Source: Thermoplasmata archaeon (GTDB lineage Archaea; Thermoplasmatota; Thermoplasmata; Lutacidiplasmatales; UBA184). Taken from it: a DNA stretch of 64,000 bases. Shown here piece after piece: positions 35,404 to 43,488 of the stretch. The position numbers were made by a program, and so were the translations under genes. The stretch spans positions 293,246 through 357,245 of the forward strand of contig JAKIWI010000001.1 of the NCBI GenBank assembly GCA_022750115.1, read 5' to 3'. Under the pieces are notes generated by a model that was not told the DNA's origin, searched no databases, and worked only from the letters and a program-made list of their open reading frames with translations. Position 1 is the first letter of the stretch. Each line of letters begins with the position of its first letter.

Positions 35404-35856
35404 CTACCGGGGCCGCGCGTGCCGCTCGAGAACGAGCTTGCCGTGCTCGTTCGTCGCCGTCTCGATGTGGGTCTCGCCAATGTGGAGGATGGTCACCTCG
35501 CCGGGGGCGAGCTTGTGGGGGAGCAGCGCGAGCGGGGGCACCATCAGGCTCGTGACCCGGCTGGAGGCCGCCGGAGCCGGATCGCTGCGGGCGGACCGGT
35601 CGGGGGCGGGAGACCCGGTCAATCGGTAACTGAACTGGCGGCCCACGCGGGTCGCCGCCGCGACGCGCCGCTTGACGAGGGTCCGGAGCGCCTGGTAGAT
35701 CGAGTACGCCGGAATCTTCGTTCCCGAAAGGGAAGCGACCTTGCGTTGAAGGTCCTTCGTTAGCATTCCAGCCGACGCCTCCGTCGATTGTAAGGCCTTG
35801 ATTACCCACTGTCGCGAATTGTGGCGAACTCGTTTGGCGTTTCCCCGCTTCGGCAC
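35404..35856 (-). CDS. Small winged-helix DNA-binding protein (150 aa)
   Basis: Residues about 12-80 form a winged helix: NSRQWVIKALQSTEASAG, TKDLQRKVASLSG, the recognition-like AYSIYQALRTLVKRRVAAAT and a wing (RVGRQFSYRLTG). The C-terminal 60 residues are separate, with an Ala/Ser linker and a strand-rich end (GEVTILHIGETHIETATNEH). GTG 35856 is 30 bases after a TAATAC box, giving a leaderless message. Archaeal regulators of this size usually act near their own gene; neighbours are the DUF4760-like gene downstream and OsmC divergent. Targets cannot be told. Confidence 0.7.
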   Translation of the reverse strand: MPKRGNAKRVRHNSRQWVIKALQSTEASAGMLTKDLQRKVASLSGTKIPAYSIYQALRTLVKRRVAAATRVGRQFSYRLTGSPAPDRSARSDPAPAASSRVTSLMVPPLALLPHKLAPGEVTILHIGETHIETATNEHGKLVLERHARPR

Positions 35857-36132
35857 GGCGACCGGCGACGGGGTCGATGGGTATTACGTTTCGCATCTCA
35901 CATTCCAACAACTACAACTTCGGGATTTGGCCGGCCCGCCGCAATTCGCCGGGCGCATCACTGGCCCCGACCGGCGCGTCATGTTCATCGAGGTCGAGTT
36001 GGCCGATGGCCCGCCAGCGAGTTCGGGCGGAGCGTTTTTACTCGGCGGCGGAGTCCCTCGCCGACCGAGGGGATCCTAGCACGGATGGGCAAGCGTTCGG
36101 TGCGGGTCGCGACGTCGCAACGGTAGGTCGGC

Positions 36133-36603
36133 ATGAGCGCGGAGATCAAGAAGGAGAGCCCGGAACGTCGCGCGGAACTGGACCAGATCGAGCGCTACCG
36201 GTTCTCGGTCACGTTTCCTGGCGCACCGTACGGCCCGCTCGTGGTCGATGAGCCACCCCCGGTCGGCGGTGACGCCGGCCCGAGTCCCGCCCACGCCTTG
36301 GCGACCGCGGTCGGGCATTGCCTGAGCTCCACGTTCTTCAACACGCTCGAGCGCGCGCACGTCCGCACCGGGGCCCTCCGAACGACCGTCGACGTCGAGA
36401 TGGGACCCAACGCCCGCGGGCGGCGCCGGGTCCGGCGGATGACGGTGGAGATCCATACGCAACTCCTCGACGAGGGCGACCGTGAAGGGTTCAACCGGTG
36501 CGTGGAGATCTTCGAGGACTACTGCCCGGTCTCGGGCGCGGTCCGGGAGGGCGTGACGATCGACGCGCGGGTCACCGCCGGGGCCTCACCCCCCTCGGGA
36601 TAG
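36133..36603 (+). CDS. OsmC/Ohr family protein
   Basis: 156 residues. The family block SPAHALATAVGHCLSSTFFNTL contains Cys63, and the second conserved cysteine is Cys131 in FEDYCPVSGAV, so the peroxidatic pair is present. OsmC/Ohr proteins reduce organic hydroperoxides in the cytosol using a thiol partner; the broader family also has members of unknown substrate. Length and spacing are normal. ATG 36133 follows GGTAGG. It stands alone, divergent from a winged-helix gene across about 275 bases that contain no convincing gene. Confidence 0.85.
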   Translation: MSAEIKKESPERRAELDQIERYRFSVTFPGAPYGPLVVDEPPPVGGDAGPSPAHALATAVGHCLSSTFFNTLERAHVRTGALRTTVDVEMGPNARGRRRVRRMTVEIHTQLLDEGDREGFNRCVEIFEDYCPVSGAVREGVTIDARVTAGASPPSG

Positions 36604-36685
36604 TCGCCTCGAGCGCCCGACAGCGAGCCGGTACTCCGGTCGGGAACCTGGATCGAGCGTTTCCGCTCGGGACGAGGCTAGCGCT

Positions 36686-37450
36686 TCAGAACCGCGCGAT
36701 GCTGCCGGTGGCCAGCGCCCGCCGCTCGAACGTCTTCCACAACAGCATGGCGAGGGCGAGGCTCGCGACCGCGCCGACCGCGACGTTCAGCCAGAGCCCG
36801 AGGAGGGTCCCGAGTGGCGCTCCGGCCAGCGAGGCGCGGACGGCCGCGAGACCCCACGTCAGTGGGAACACGTCCCCGAGGTACTGGAGCGGAAGCGGGA
36901 GCGACGAGAGCGGGAAGTTGACCCCCGAGAGCAGGAGCCCGATGAACAGGAAGATGTTCCCCAGGATGATCGAGGTCCTCAGGTAGAGCGCAACCCCCCC
37001 GAGGAGGAGGCCGAAGCCCACCATCGCCACGGCCGTGAGCACGATCGAGACCGCGATCGCGGGGCTCTCGGCAGCGTTGAACGGCACGTGGAAGATCGTC
37101 ACCGCGTAGACGAGGCCAACCGTGACGGTGGCGAGCGACGCCAGGATCGGGACGACCCCGCGTCCGAAGTAGAGCGCGAACCGGTTTGCGGGGGACACGA
37201 GGAGATGCTCCATCGTTCCCGCCTCCTTCTCGCTGTCCGTCGTCTGGCACACCGAGAAGATCGAGGAGTACGTCACCGTGGCAACCGCGTTCCCGACGAC
37301 GACGAACGAGACCGCCGCCGCCCCGCCGGAAAGACCCGCGACGAAGGCGAAGAACACCATTTGGGTGAACGGAATGATGAAGACCGTACCGAGGACGAAG
37401 TCGAGCCGCATGAAGCCGAGGCTCGTCCGCGGGGCGAAGATCGCGTTCAC
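36686..37450 (-). CDS. ABC-2 type transporter permease
   Basis: 254 residues with six hydrophobic helices and the ABC-2 pattern: a long first helical hairpin (LGTVFIIPFTQMVFFAFVAGL), the SDKEAGTMEHLL-like loop (DSEKEAGTMEHLLVSP) and a penultimate LFIGLLLSGVNFPLSSLP. GTG 37450 is the first standard start, but the sequence upstream (SSIWRTFWV) looks coding and the true start may be a CTG at 37480. It is the last gene of a three-gene exporter operon with a second permease and an ATPase. The cargo is unknown. Confidence 0.85.
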   Translation of the reverse strand: MNAIFAPRTSLGFMRLDFVLGTVFIIPFTQMVFFAFVAGLSGGAAAVSFVVVGNAVATVTYSSIFSVCQTTDSEKEAGTMEHLLVSPANRFALYFGRGVVPILASLATVTVGLVYAVTIFHVPFNAAESPAIAVSIVLTAVAMVGFGLLLGGVALYLRTSIILGNIFLFIGLLLSGVNFPLSSLPLPLQYLGDVFPLTWGLAAVRASLAGAPLGTLLGLWLNVAVGAVASLALAMLLWKTFERRALATGSIARF

Positions 37451-37506
37451 CCAGAAGGTGCGCCAGATCGAGGAGCGCAGGTCGGACGCGGTCGTGGACG
37501 TCCCCC

Positions 37507-38307
37507 CTACCAGTCGTTCAGGTCGCCGACTTCGAGGACGTGGCGTTCAACGCTCTTGAACACGGTTCCCGCGATCACGAGATAGACGAGGGTCGTCCCG
37601 ACCGCGCCGATGATGTCCCACCAGAATCCCCAGGAGAATCCCTGGTAGCCCGGGATCGCGAGGTAGCGGAGAGCGTCCAACGCCCAGGTAGGAGGGAGGA
37701 CGAGGGAGATCGGGTTCGTCCAGAACGGGAGCAGGACGACCGGGAACATGCAGCCGGTCCCGACGTAGAAAGCGAACTCTCCGACGTTCTGGATGAACCC
37801 GGCATATCGGGTGTACACGTAGGCGGCCGCGAAGACGACGCCGACGGACGCCAGCGTGACGATGACGAACAGGAACATCAGCACGAAGTCGAGCGGGTCG
37901 GAGAGCGGGATCGGGCGCCCGTAGGTCACCGCCACGACGGCGAAGACGATCGCCCCGCCGAACAGCCCCGCCACGGTGTTCCAGATGACGCGACCCCCGA
38001 CGACATACAGGTACGGGGTTGGGCTCGACAGCGTGGGCTCGAGCGTCCCGAGGTGGCGGTCCGCTCCGGTGGCCCAACCGCTCCCGTACAGCGTCTGGCC
38101 CCACATGCTCATCATGCCGGCACCCAGGATCGCATACAGAACGAAGAACGGCCCCGCGCCGCTGAACAGTTCGTAGGCCACGAGGCCAAAGACGACCGGC
38201 GCGATCAGGCTCGGAATCAGCCACTGCGGATCCGCGAGGAACGTGAGGACGGACAACCTCAGCACGGCGACAAGCGAGCGACCGCGCGAGTACGCATTCG
38301 GCGCCAT
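37507..38307 (-). CDS. ABC-2 type transporter permease
   Basis: 266 residues with six helices (LIPSLIAPVVFGLVAYELF, FVLYAILGAGMMSMWGQTLY, LFGGAIVFAVVAVTYG and others) and the characteristic loop GADRHLGTLEPTLSSPTPY before helix three. It begins three bases after the stop of the ATPase gene at 38311 and is followed by a second permease, so the exporter is probably a heterodimer of permeases with one type of ATPase. The start is ATG 38307. Confidence 0.87.
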   Translation of the reverse strand: MAPNAYSRGRSLVAVLRLSVLTFLADPQWLIPSLIAPVVFGLVAYELFSGAGPFFVLYAILGAGMMSMWGQTLYGSGWATGADRHLGTLEPTLSSPTPYLYVVGGRVIWNTVAGLFGGAIVFAVVAVTYGRPIPLSDPLDFVLMFLFVIVTLASVGVVFAAAYVYTRYAGFIQNVGEFAFYVGTGCMFPVVLLPFWTNPISLVLPPTWALDALRYLAIPGYQGFSWGFWWDIIGAVGTTLVYLVIAGTVFKSVERHVLEVGDLNDW

Positions 38308-38310
38308 CGA

Positions 38311-39294
38311 TCAGCTCGCCTCCTCCTCGACGAGGTCGAGATAGATATCCTCGAGCGAAGTGCGGCGCTCCCGCAGGGCGAGCTCCGGATGGTTGGCCAA
38401 CATCGTGCGGATGGTCGCGAGCTCCAGTTCGTTCGTGCGGACGCGCATCGTGAGGCGGAGCCGGGGCCCGTACTCCTCGCTGACGACACGGGACACGCCG
38501 GGGAGCGCCCGGAGCCGCTGGATCTCACCGTCGTCGAAGCCGTACGCCTCGACCTCGATGGTCCGGTCGCCCCCGACCAGCTTCCGGAGCCCGGCCACCG
38601 AATCCTGGGCGACGACGCGCCCGCGGCTCAGCACGGCGATCCGCTGGCACAGCTCCTCCGCCTCGAACATATAGTGGGTCGTGAGGAAGATCGTCACGCC
38701 GTCCGCGACCAGGCTCCGGATCAGCTTGCGGGTCTCCCGGGCGCTCTTCGGGTCGAGGCCGATCGTGGGCTCGTCGAGGAACAGCACCTCCGGCCCATGG
38801 AGGATTCCGCGCGCGAGGTGCAACTTCTGCTTCATCCCGCGCGAAAACTCCTCGACGCGTCGGTCGGCCGCCTCGACGAGGTCGACTCGCTCGAGGACCT
38901 CCTCGATCCGCTTGTCGCGTCGCTCCATAGGTACTCCAAACAGGTCGGCGAAGTACCGGAGATTCTCCCGGGCGCTGATGCGGTTGTAGAGCCCCCGCTC
39001 GCCGCCGAGGACGAGTCCGATCCGGGGCCGGAGCTTGTGGGCCTCCTTGGTCACGTCAAACCCGAGCACCTCGACCGTGCCGCTCGTCGGGAGAAGGAGG
39101 GTCGAGACGATCTTGGTGAACGTCGTCTTGCCCGCGCCGTTCGGCCCAAGGAGGCCGAAGATCTCGCCGGCATCGACGTCCAGGTCGACGCCCTTGAGAG
39201 CCTCGGTCCGGACCAGCTCGTTGAAGAAGAACCCCTTGCGACTCTCGAACACCCGGCGGACATCGCGGGTGTGAATCACCGGGTGAGCGCTCAT
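38311..39294 (-). CDS. ABC transporter ATP-binding protein
   Basis: 327 residues. Walker A is GPNGAGKT at residues 50-57, the Q-loop region follows, the signature FSRGMKQKL is near residue 150, Walker B with the catalytic Glu is EVLFLDEPTIGLDP near 167, and the H-loop is LTTHYMFEA. The C-terminal 100 residues form the regulatory tail usual in ABC-2 exporters of the DrrA/NodI type. Start ATG 39294. First gene of the operon with two permeases; the cargo (lipid, drug or polysaccharide) cannot be told. Confidence 0.93.
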   Translation of the reverse strand: MSAHPVIHTRDVRRVFESRKGFFFNELVRTEALKGVDLDVDAGEIFGLLGPNGAGKTTFTKIVSTLLLPTSGTVEVLGFDVTKEAHKLRPRIGLVLGGERGLYNRISARENLRYFADLFGVPMERRDKRIEEVLERVDLVEAADRRVEEFSRGMKQKLHLARGILHGPEVLFLDEPTIGLDPKSARETRKLIRSLVADGVTIFLTTHYMFEAEELCQRIAVLSRGRVVAQDSVAGLRKLVGGDRTIEVEAYGFDDGEIQRLRALPGVSRVVSEEYGPRLRLTMRVRTNELELATIRTMLANHPELALRERRTSLEDIYLDLVEEEAS

Positions 39295-39414
39295 CGGATC
39301 CGTTCGGGGAGGGCGCCGAGTCTCGGCACTCCTTCATGAGCATTACCCTCGAGGTCTCGGGGGTGAGGTGATGAAACGCGAAACAACCAAGACCCCGCCG
39401 GAACCTCACCCGAC

Positions 39415-39927
39415 GTGGCGGACCGGCCGACCGATCGATTCTGTCCGTACTGCGGGCACACGAACGGGTCGCAGTACCGGTTCTGCGAGGCCTGTCATCG
39501 CGAACTCCCCTCCGGGCCATCCCCGTCCGTGGCGGGGGAAGGCGCGCGCCCCCGGCGCCGAGCGCGCCGGTGGCTGTGGGCGACCGTCGTCCTCGTGATC
39601 GCCGCGGGGATCGTGCTGGCCGCCTTCCTCGTGCCGATCCATTCGACCTTCTCGCTCAGCGTGGTCTCCCAGGGGCTCTCCCCTTCCGTGGTGTACAAGA
39701 CGTTCCCCGCGAACGCGGCGATCACGTTCAGCTGGAACACCAGCGACGGCGGCTCCGTGTCGTTCAGTCTCGTCGACTCCGAGGGCCACACGCTCGCGCA
39801 CTCGTCCGCGGCGAGCGGCCAGTTTTCCTTCACCGCCGACGGCGGTTCCTACGGGTTTCAAAGCTATTCGTGGCTGTACGAGGTCGTGAATGTCCACGGC
39901 CAGTATGACGCTCCCGCGCTTCCGTGA
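39415..39927 (+). CDS. Zinc-ribbon membrane protein with extracytoplasmic domain (170 aa)
   Basis: An N-terminal zinc ribbon (Cys10-x2-Cys13 in FCPYCG and Cys24-x2-Cys27 in FCEACH), a basic linker (RPRRRARR), one membrane helix (WATVVLVIAAGIVLAAFLVP) and an outer domain of about 95 residues rich in Ser and aromatic strands (AITFSWNTSDGGSVSFSLVD). Such ribbon-TM proteins are common and uncharacterised in archaea. The start is GTG 39415. It is divergent from the ABC exporter and lies 69 bases upstream of the E1alpha gene. Confidence 0.75.
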   Translation: MADRPTDRFCPYCGHTNGSQYRFCEACHRELPSGPSPSVAGEGARPRRRARRWLWATVVLVIAAGIVLAAFLVPIHSTFSLSVVSQGLSPSVVYKTFPANAAITFSWNTSDGGSVSFSLVDSEGHTLAHSSAASGQFSFTADGGSYGFQSYSWLYEVVNVHGQYDAPALP

Positions 39928-39996
39928 CCACCGAGACACCGCACGATTTCCTCAACTGTTATATCGAACGCTCGGGTCGCTCGTCGAGGAGAATCG

Positions 39997-41076
39997 GTGG
40001 CGGACGCAGGAACCGTTGGCGCCCCGACCGAGACAGTGCCGGGGGAGGATCTCTCGACCGCGGACCTCACGAAGATGTACCGCGCGATGGCACTCGCCCG
40101 CGTGATGGACGAGCGGTGCCTCACCCTGCAGCGCCAAGGTCGGATCGGCTTCTACGTCCCACTCCAAGGGCAGGAGGCCGCTCAGGTCGCGTGCGCCTGG
40201 GCGCTCGATACCGAGGACTGGATCTTCCCGGCCTACCGCGAACTCGCGATCGCGCTGGTGCGCGGGGTCCCGATCAAGCTCCTCTTCGACCAGTTCATCG
40301 GAAATTCCGGCGACGTGCTGAAAGGTCGACAGATGCCCAACCACTACGGCTACCGGGAGTTCCGGTTCGTCACGGCCTCGAGCCCGGTGGGCACGCAGAT
40401 CTCCCACGCGGTCGGCGCGGCGATGGCGGCTCGGTGGAAGGGGGAGGCGATCGTCACGGCGTCGTTCTTCGGGGACGGCACGACGAGCTCCAACGATTTT
40501 CATGCGGGCCTCAACTTCGCCGGTGTGTTCAAGGCGCCGACGATCTTCTTCTGCCAGAACAATCAGTGGGCGATCTCGCTCCCGCGGGAGCGCCAGACGC
40601 GGAGCGAGACCCTGGCCGCCAAAGCGGTCGCCTACGGCATCGCGGGCGTGGTCGTGGATGGCACCGACGTCCACGGCGTCTATCGCGCGGTGAAGGACGC
40701 GCGCGCCCGGGCGATCGCCGGCGAGGGACCGACTCTCATTGAGGCCCAGGTGTATCGGCTCGGGCCCCATTCCACGTCGGACGACCCGCGCCGCTACCGC
40801 ACGGACGCCGAGCTGGCGGCCTGGAAGGCGAAGGATCCCCTGGCCCGTCTCAAGCACGAGCTCCTCGCCTCCGGCGCCTGGGCCGAAGAGGACGATACCG
40901 CCCTGTGGGACGGGCTGAAGAAGGAGGTCGCTACCGCGCTCGCGGCGGCCGAGGAGACGTCGCCCGTGGACCCCATGACGCTGTTCGACGATGTGCTGGC
41001 CGAGCGGCCGCCGAACCTCGAGGAGCAGCGGACCGAGTTCGCCGCGATGCTGAAGGACGGGGTGCTGCGACCATGA
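39997..41076 (+). CDS. 2-oxoacid dehydrogenase E1 component, alpha subunit (copy 1)
   Basis: 359 residues. Thiamine diphosphate and Mg binding is marked by GDGTTSSNDFHAGLNFAGVF followed by NN near residue 187, and the active-site and phosphorylation-loop region by YRLGPHSTSDDPRRYR. The E1alpha signature RQGRIGFYVPLQGQEA is near residue 47. With E1beta it decarboxylates a 2-oxoacid (pyruvate or a branched-chain 2-oxoacid) and transfers the acyl group to the lipoyl arm of E2. GTG 39997 has GAGGAG five bases before it and a TTATAT box at 39959, so there is a short leader. The gene overlaps the E1beta gene as ATGA. Confidence 0.93.
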   Translation: MADAGTVGAPTETVPGEDLSTADLTKMYRAMALARVMDERCLTLQRQGRIGFYVPLQGQEAAQVACAWALDTEDWIFPAYRELAIALVRGVPIKLLFDQFIGNSGDVLKGRQMPNHYGYREFRFVTASSPVGTQISHAVGAAMAARWKGEAIVTASFFGDGTTSSNDFHAGLNFAGVFKAPTIFFCQNNQWAISLPRERQTRSETLAAKAVAYGIAGVVVDGTDVHGVYRAVKDARARAIAGEGPTLIEAQVYRLGPHSTSDDPRRYRTDAELAAWKAKDPLARLKHELLASGAWAEEDDTALWDGLKKEVATALAAAEETSPVDPMTLFDDVLAERPPNLEEQRTEFAAMLKDGVLRP

Positions 41077-42050
41077 CCGAGCTGACCCTGGTCCAGGCGA
41101 TCAACCGAGGGCTCGGCGAGGCGATGCGCGCGGACCCGGACGTGCTGGTCCTGGGCGAAGACGTCGGGATCAACGGCGGCGTGTTCCGCGCGACCGAGGG
41201 CCTGTTCAAGGAGTTCGGTGGCGACCGGGTCATCGACACGCCGCTCAGCGAGACCGGCATCGTCGGCGCCGCGATCGGGATGGCCCTCTACGGCCTGAAG
41301 CCGATCGCCGAGATCCAGTTCCTCGATTTCATCTACCCCGCCTTCGACCAGATCGTCAGTGAGCTCGCGAAGTTCCGCTTCCGATCCGGCGGACAGTACC
41401 CGTGCCATGTGGTCATCCGCTCGCCGTACGGCGGCGGGATCAAGGGCGGCCTCTACCACTCCCAGTCGAGCGAGGCGTACTTCGCCCACACTGCCGGGCT
41501 GAAGGTCGTCATCCCGTCGACACCCGCCGATGCGAAGGGGCTGCTCACGACCGCGATCCACGACCCGGACCCGGTGCTGTTCCTCGAGCCGAAGCGGATC
41601 TACCGGGCTGTGACCGGCGAAGTGCCGGAGGGCGAGAACCGGGTACCGTTCGGCGAAGCCCGCGTCGCCCGAGCCGGCGACGACCTCACGATCTTCGCCT
41701 ACGGGGCGATGATGCCCCCGTCGCTGACGGCGGCCGAGACCCTCGCGGCCGAGGGCAAGAGCGTCGAGGTCATCGACCTCCGGACTCTCGTCCCGCTCGA
41801 CGAGAGGGCCGTCGTCGCCTCGGTCGAGAAGACCGGGCGGGCCGTGATCGTCCACGAGGCGCCCCGATTCTGTGGGTTCGGGGCCGAGCTCGCCGCCATC
41901 CTCGCCGAGAAGGCGTTCTTTTCCCTGAAGTCCCCCGTGCAGCGCGTCACGGGCTACGATACTCCGTTCCCCTACGCCCTCGAGAACCTGTACCTTCCGA
42001 ACGCCGAACGAATCGTCCACGCCGCGCGGGCGTCGCTCTCCGCGGGCTGA
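41073..42050 (+). CDS. 2-oxoacid dehydrogenase E1 component, beta subunit
   Basis: 325 residues. Conserved blocks include GEDVGINGGVFRATEGL, DTPLSETGIVGAAIGMAL, FRSGGQYPCHVVIRSPYGGG and YHSQSSEAYFAHTAGLKVV, and the C-terminal PFPYALENLYLP. It completes the alpha2beta2 E1 enzyme. ATG 41073 overlaps the E1alpha stop (ATGA), and the E2 gene starts 11 bases after its own stop, so the three form one operon. Only one beta gene is present although there are two alpha genes. Confidence 0.93.
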   Translation: MTELTLVQAINRGLGEAMRADPDVLVLGEDVGINGGVFRATEGLFKEFGGDRVIDTPLSETGIVGAAIGMALYGLKPIAEIQFLDFIYPAFDQIVSELAKFRFRSGGQYPCHVVIRSPYGGGIKGGLYHSQSSEAYFAHTAGLKVVIPSTPADAKGLLTTAIHDPDPVLFLEPKRIYRAVTGEVPEGENRVPFGEARVARAGDDLTIFAYGAMMPPSLTAAETLAAEGKSVEVIDLRTLVPLDERAVVASVEKTGRAVIVHEAPRFCGFGAELAAILAEKAFFSLKSPVQRVTGYDTPFPYALENLYLPNAERIVHAARASLSAG

Positions 42051-42061
42051 GGTCCAGCCCG

Positions 42062-43375
42062 ATGGTCTACGAGTTCCGGCTGCCCGACATCGGCGAGGGG
42101 GTCGCCGAGGGCGAGGTCGTCAAGTGGTTCGTCAAGGCCGGCGATACGATCCTGGAAGACGCCCCGCTCGTGTCCGTCCTGACCGACAAGGCGAACGTCG
42201 AGATCCCATCACCGAAGAGCGGCAAGGTCCTCTCCATCCACGTCCCGGAAGGGGAGAAGGTGAAGGTCGGGGGCCTCCTGGTCAGCATCGAGGTCACCGG
42301 GGCCGCATCGTCCCCCTCCCCGGCCCCGGCGGTCGCAGCCGAAGCGGACCGGCCCGCCGCCCCGAGCGCACCGGCGCCCGGCGTCCCCGCTGCCCCCGGC
42401 GCCTCCGGCCGAGTGATGGCCTCTCCGCACGTCCGTCGTCTCGCCGCCGAACGCGGCATTGAGCTCTCCAACGTCCGAGGGAGCGGCCCGGGTGGCCGCA
42501 TCGTCGAGTCGGATATCGGTGGAGTGCCCGCAGCCGCGGCCCCTACGGCCGAATCGGCTCCGGCGGCTGGCACCCCTGCTTCACCCCCGACGCCGCCGGC
42601 TCCGACCGCAACGGAGACGAAGCCGGCCGCTGGGTCTCCTGCCGGACCCGCCACGCCCTCCCCCGCGGGGGAGTTCGAGCGAATGCCTCTGAAGGGAATC
42701 CGACGGGCGATCGCCGAGCACATGACCGAAGCGACCCACCGGGCGGCCCACTTCACCTACGTCGAGGAGGTCGACGCGACCGAGCTCGTGCGCCTGCGCG
42801 AGCGGATGGCGAAGCACGTCGAGAAAGACGGAGTGCGGCTCTCCTATCTCCCGTTCATCCTGAAAGCGATCGTCCCGGCGATTCGAGCGCATCCGAACAT
42901 GAACGCCCGGATGGACGACGAGCACCAGGAGCTCCACATCTACCGCGACGTCCACATCGGGATCGCGACGGCGGCGCCGGAGGGACTCATCGTTCCCGTC
43001 GTCCGCAACGTGGGCGCGAAGAGCATCGCGTCGCTAGCCCGGGAGATCCAGGACCTCGCGGAGCGGGGCCGTGCGGGGAAGCTCACGCGGGCCGAACTCA
43101 CGGGAGGCACGTTCACGGTGACGAGCCTCGGCGCGCTCGGGGGCGTGCTCGCCACGCCGATCCTGAACTACCCGGAGGTCGCCATCCTTGGCGTCCATCG
43201 GATCGTAAAGCGGCCGATCTACCATCCCGACGGTTCGCTCGTCCCGGCGAGCCTGATGAATCTCTCGCTGTCCCTCGACCACCGGGTCCTCGACGGTGTC
43301 GTGGGCGCGCAGTTCATGGCGGTCGTGAAGTCGCACCTCGAGGACCCGCACCAGATGTTCGCCGACCTCGCCTAG
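42062..43375 (+). CDS. 2-oxoacid dehydrogenase E2 component (dihydrolipoyl acyltransferase)
   Basis: 437 residues. One lipoyl domain (residues 1-80) with the lipoylated lysine at 43 (LTDKANVEIPS), a Pro/Ala-rich linker, a peripheral-subunit-binding domain (about 120-155, SPHVRRLAAERGIELSNVRG), a second Ala/Pro linker, and the catalytic core from about 215 to the end with the active-site His407 and Asp411 in DHRVLDG. It forms the core of the complex and transfers the acyl group to CoA. ATG 42062 lies 11 bases after the E1beta stop. The lipoyl lysine would be modified by LipB-type chemistry encoded nearby. Confidence 0.93.
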   Translation: MVYEFRLPDIGEGVAEGEVVKWFVKAGDTILEDAPLVSVLTDKANVEIPSPKSGKVLSIHVPEGEKVKVGGLLVSIEVTGAASSPSPAPAVAAEADRPAAPSAPAPGVPAAPGASGRVMASPHVRRLAAERGIELSNVRGSGPGGRIVESDIGGVPAAAAPTAESAPAAGTPASPPTPPAPTATETKPAAGSPAGPATPSPAGEFERMPLKGIRRAIAEHMTEATHRAAHFTYVEEVDATELVRLRERMAKHVEKDGVRLSYLPFILKAIVPAIRAHPNMNARMDDEHQELHIYRDVHIGIATAAPEGLIVPVVRNVGAKSIASLAREIQDLAERGRAGKLTRAELTGGTFTVTSLGALGGVLATPILNYPEVAILGVHRIVKRPIYHPDGSLVPASLMNLSLSLDHRVLDGVVGAQFMAVVKSHLEDPHQMFADLA

Positions 43376-43488
43376 TCCCGGCGAGGTCGGGGACCAACCC
43401 GGCGGCCGCCCGGCCAGCTCGGCCCCCGAGACTCGGACGGGAAGTATTTCATCGGGCAAACATTGGCCCGGCGCGAGAGGGAGACGCG

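Noticed and set aside
35857-36132. Possible small genes between the winged-helix gene and osmC
   Set aside because: Several short frames exist on both strands, but none has a motif, a ribosome site or a promoter at a sensible distance.
37540-39339. A 599-codon plus-strand open frame
   Set aside because: Antisense to the ABC permease and ATPase, which have clear motifs. The product is charged low complexity.
40905-41072. Upstream extension of the E1beta frame
   Set aside because: This part overlaps the E1alpha C-terminus. ATG 41073 with the ATGA overlap matches the family N-terminus.
41402-42061. Upstream extension of the E2 frame
   Set aside because: Antiphase reading of E1beta. The lipoyl domain starts at ATG 42062.
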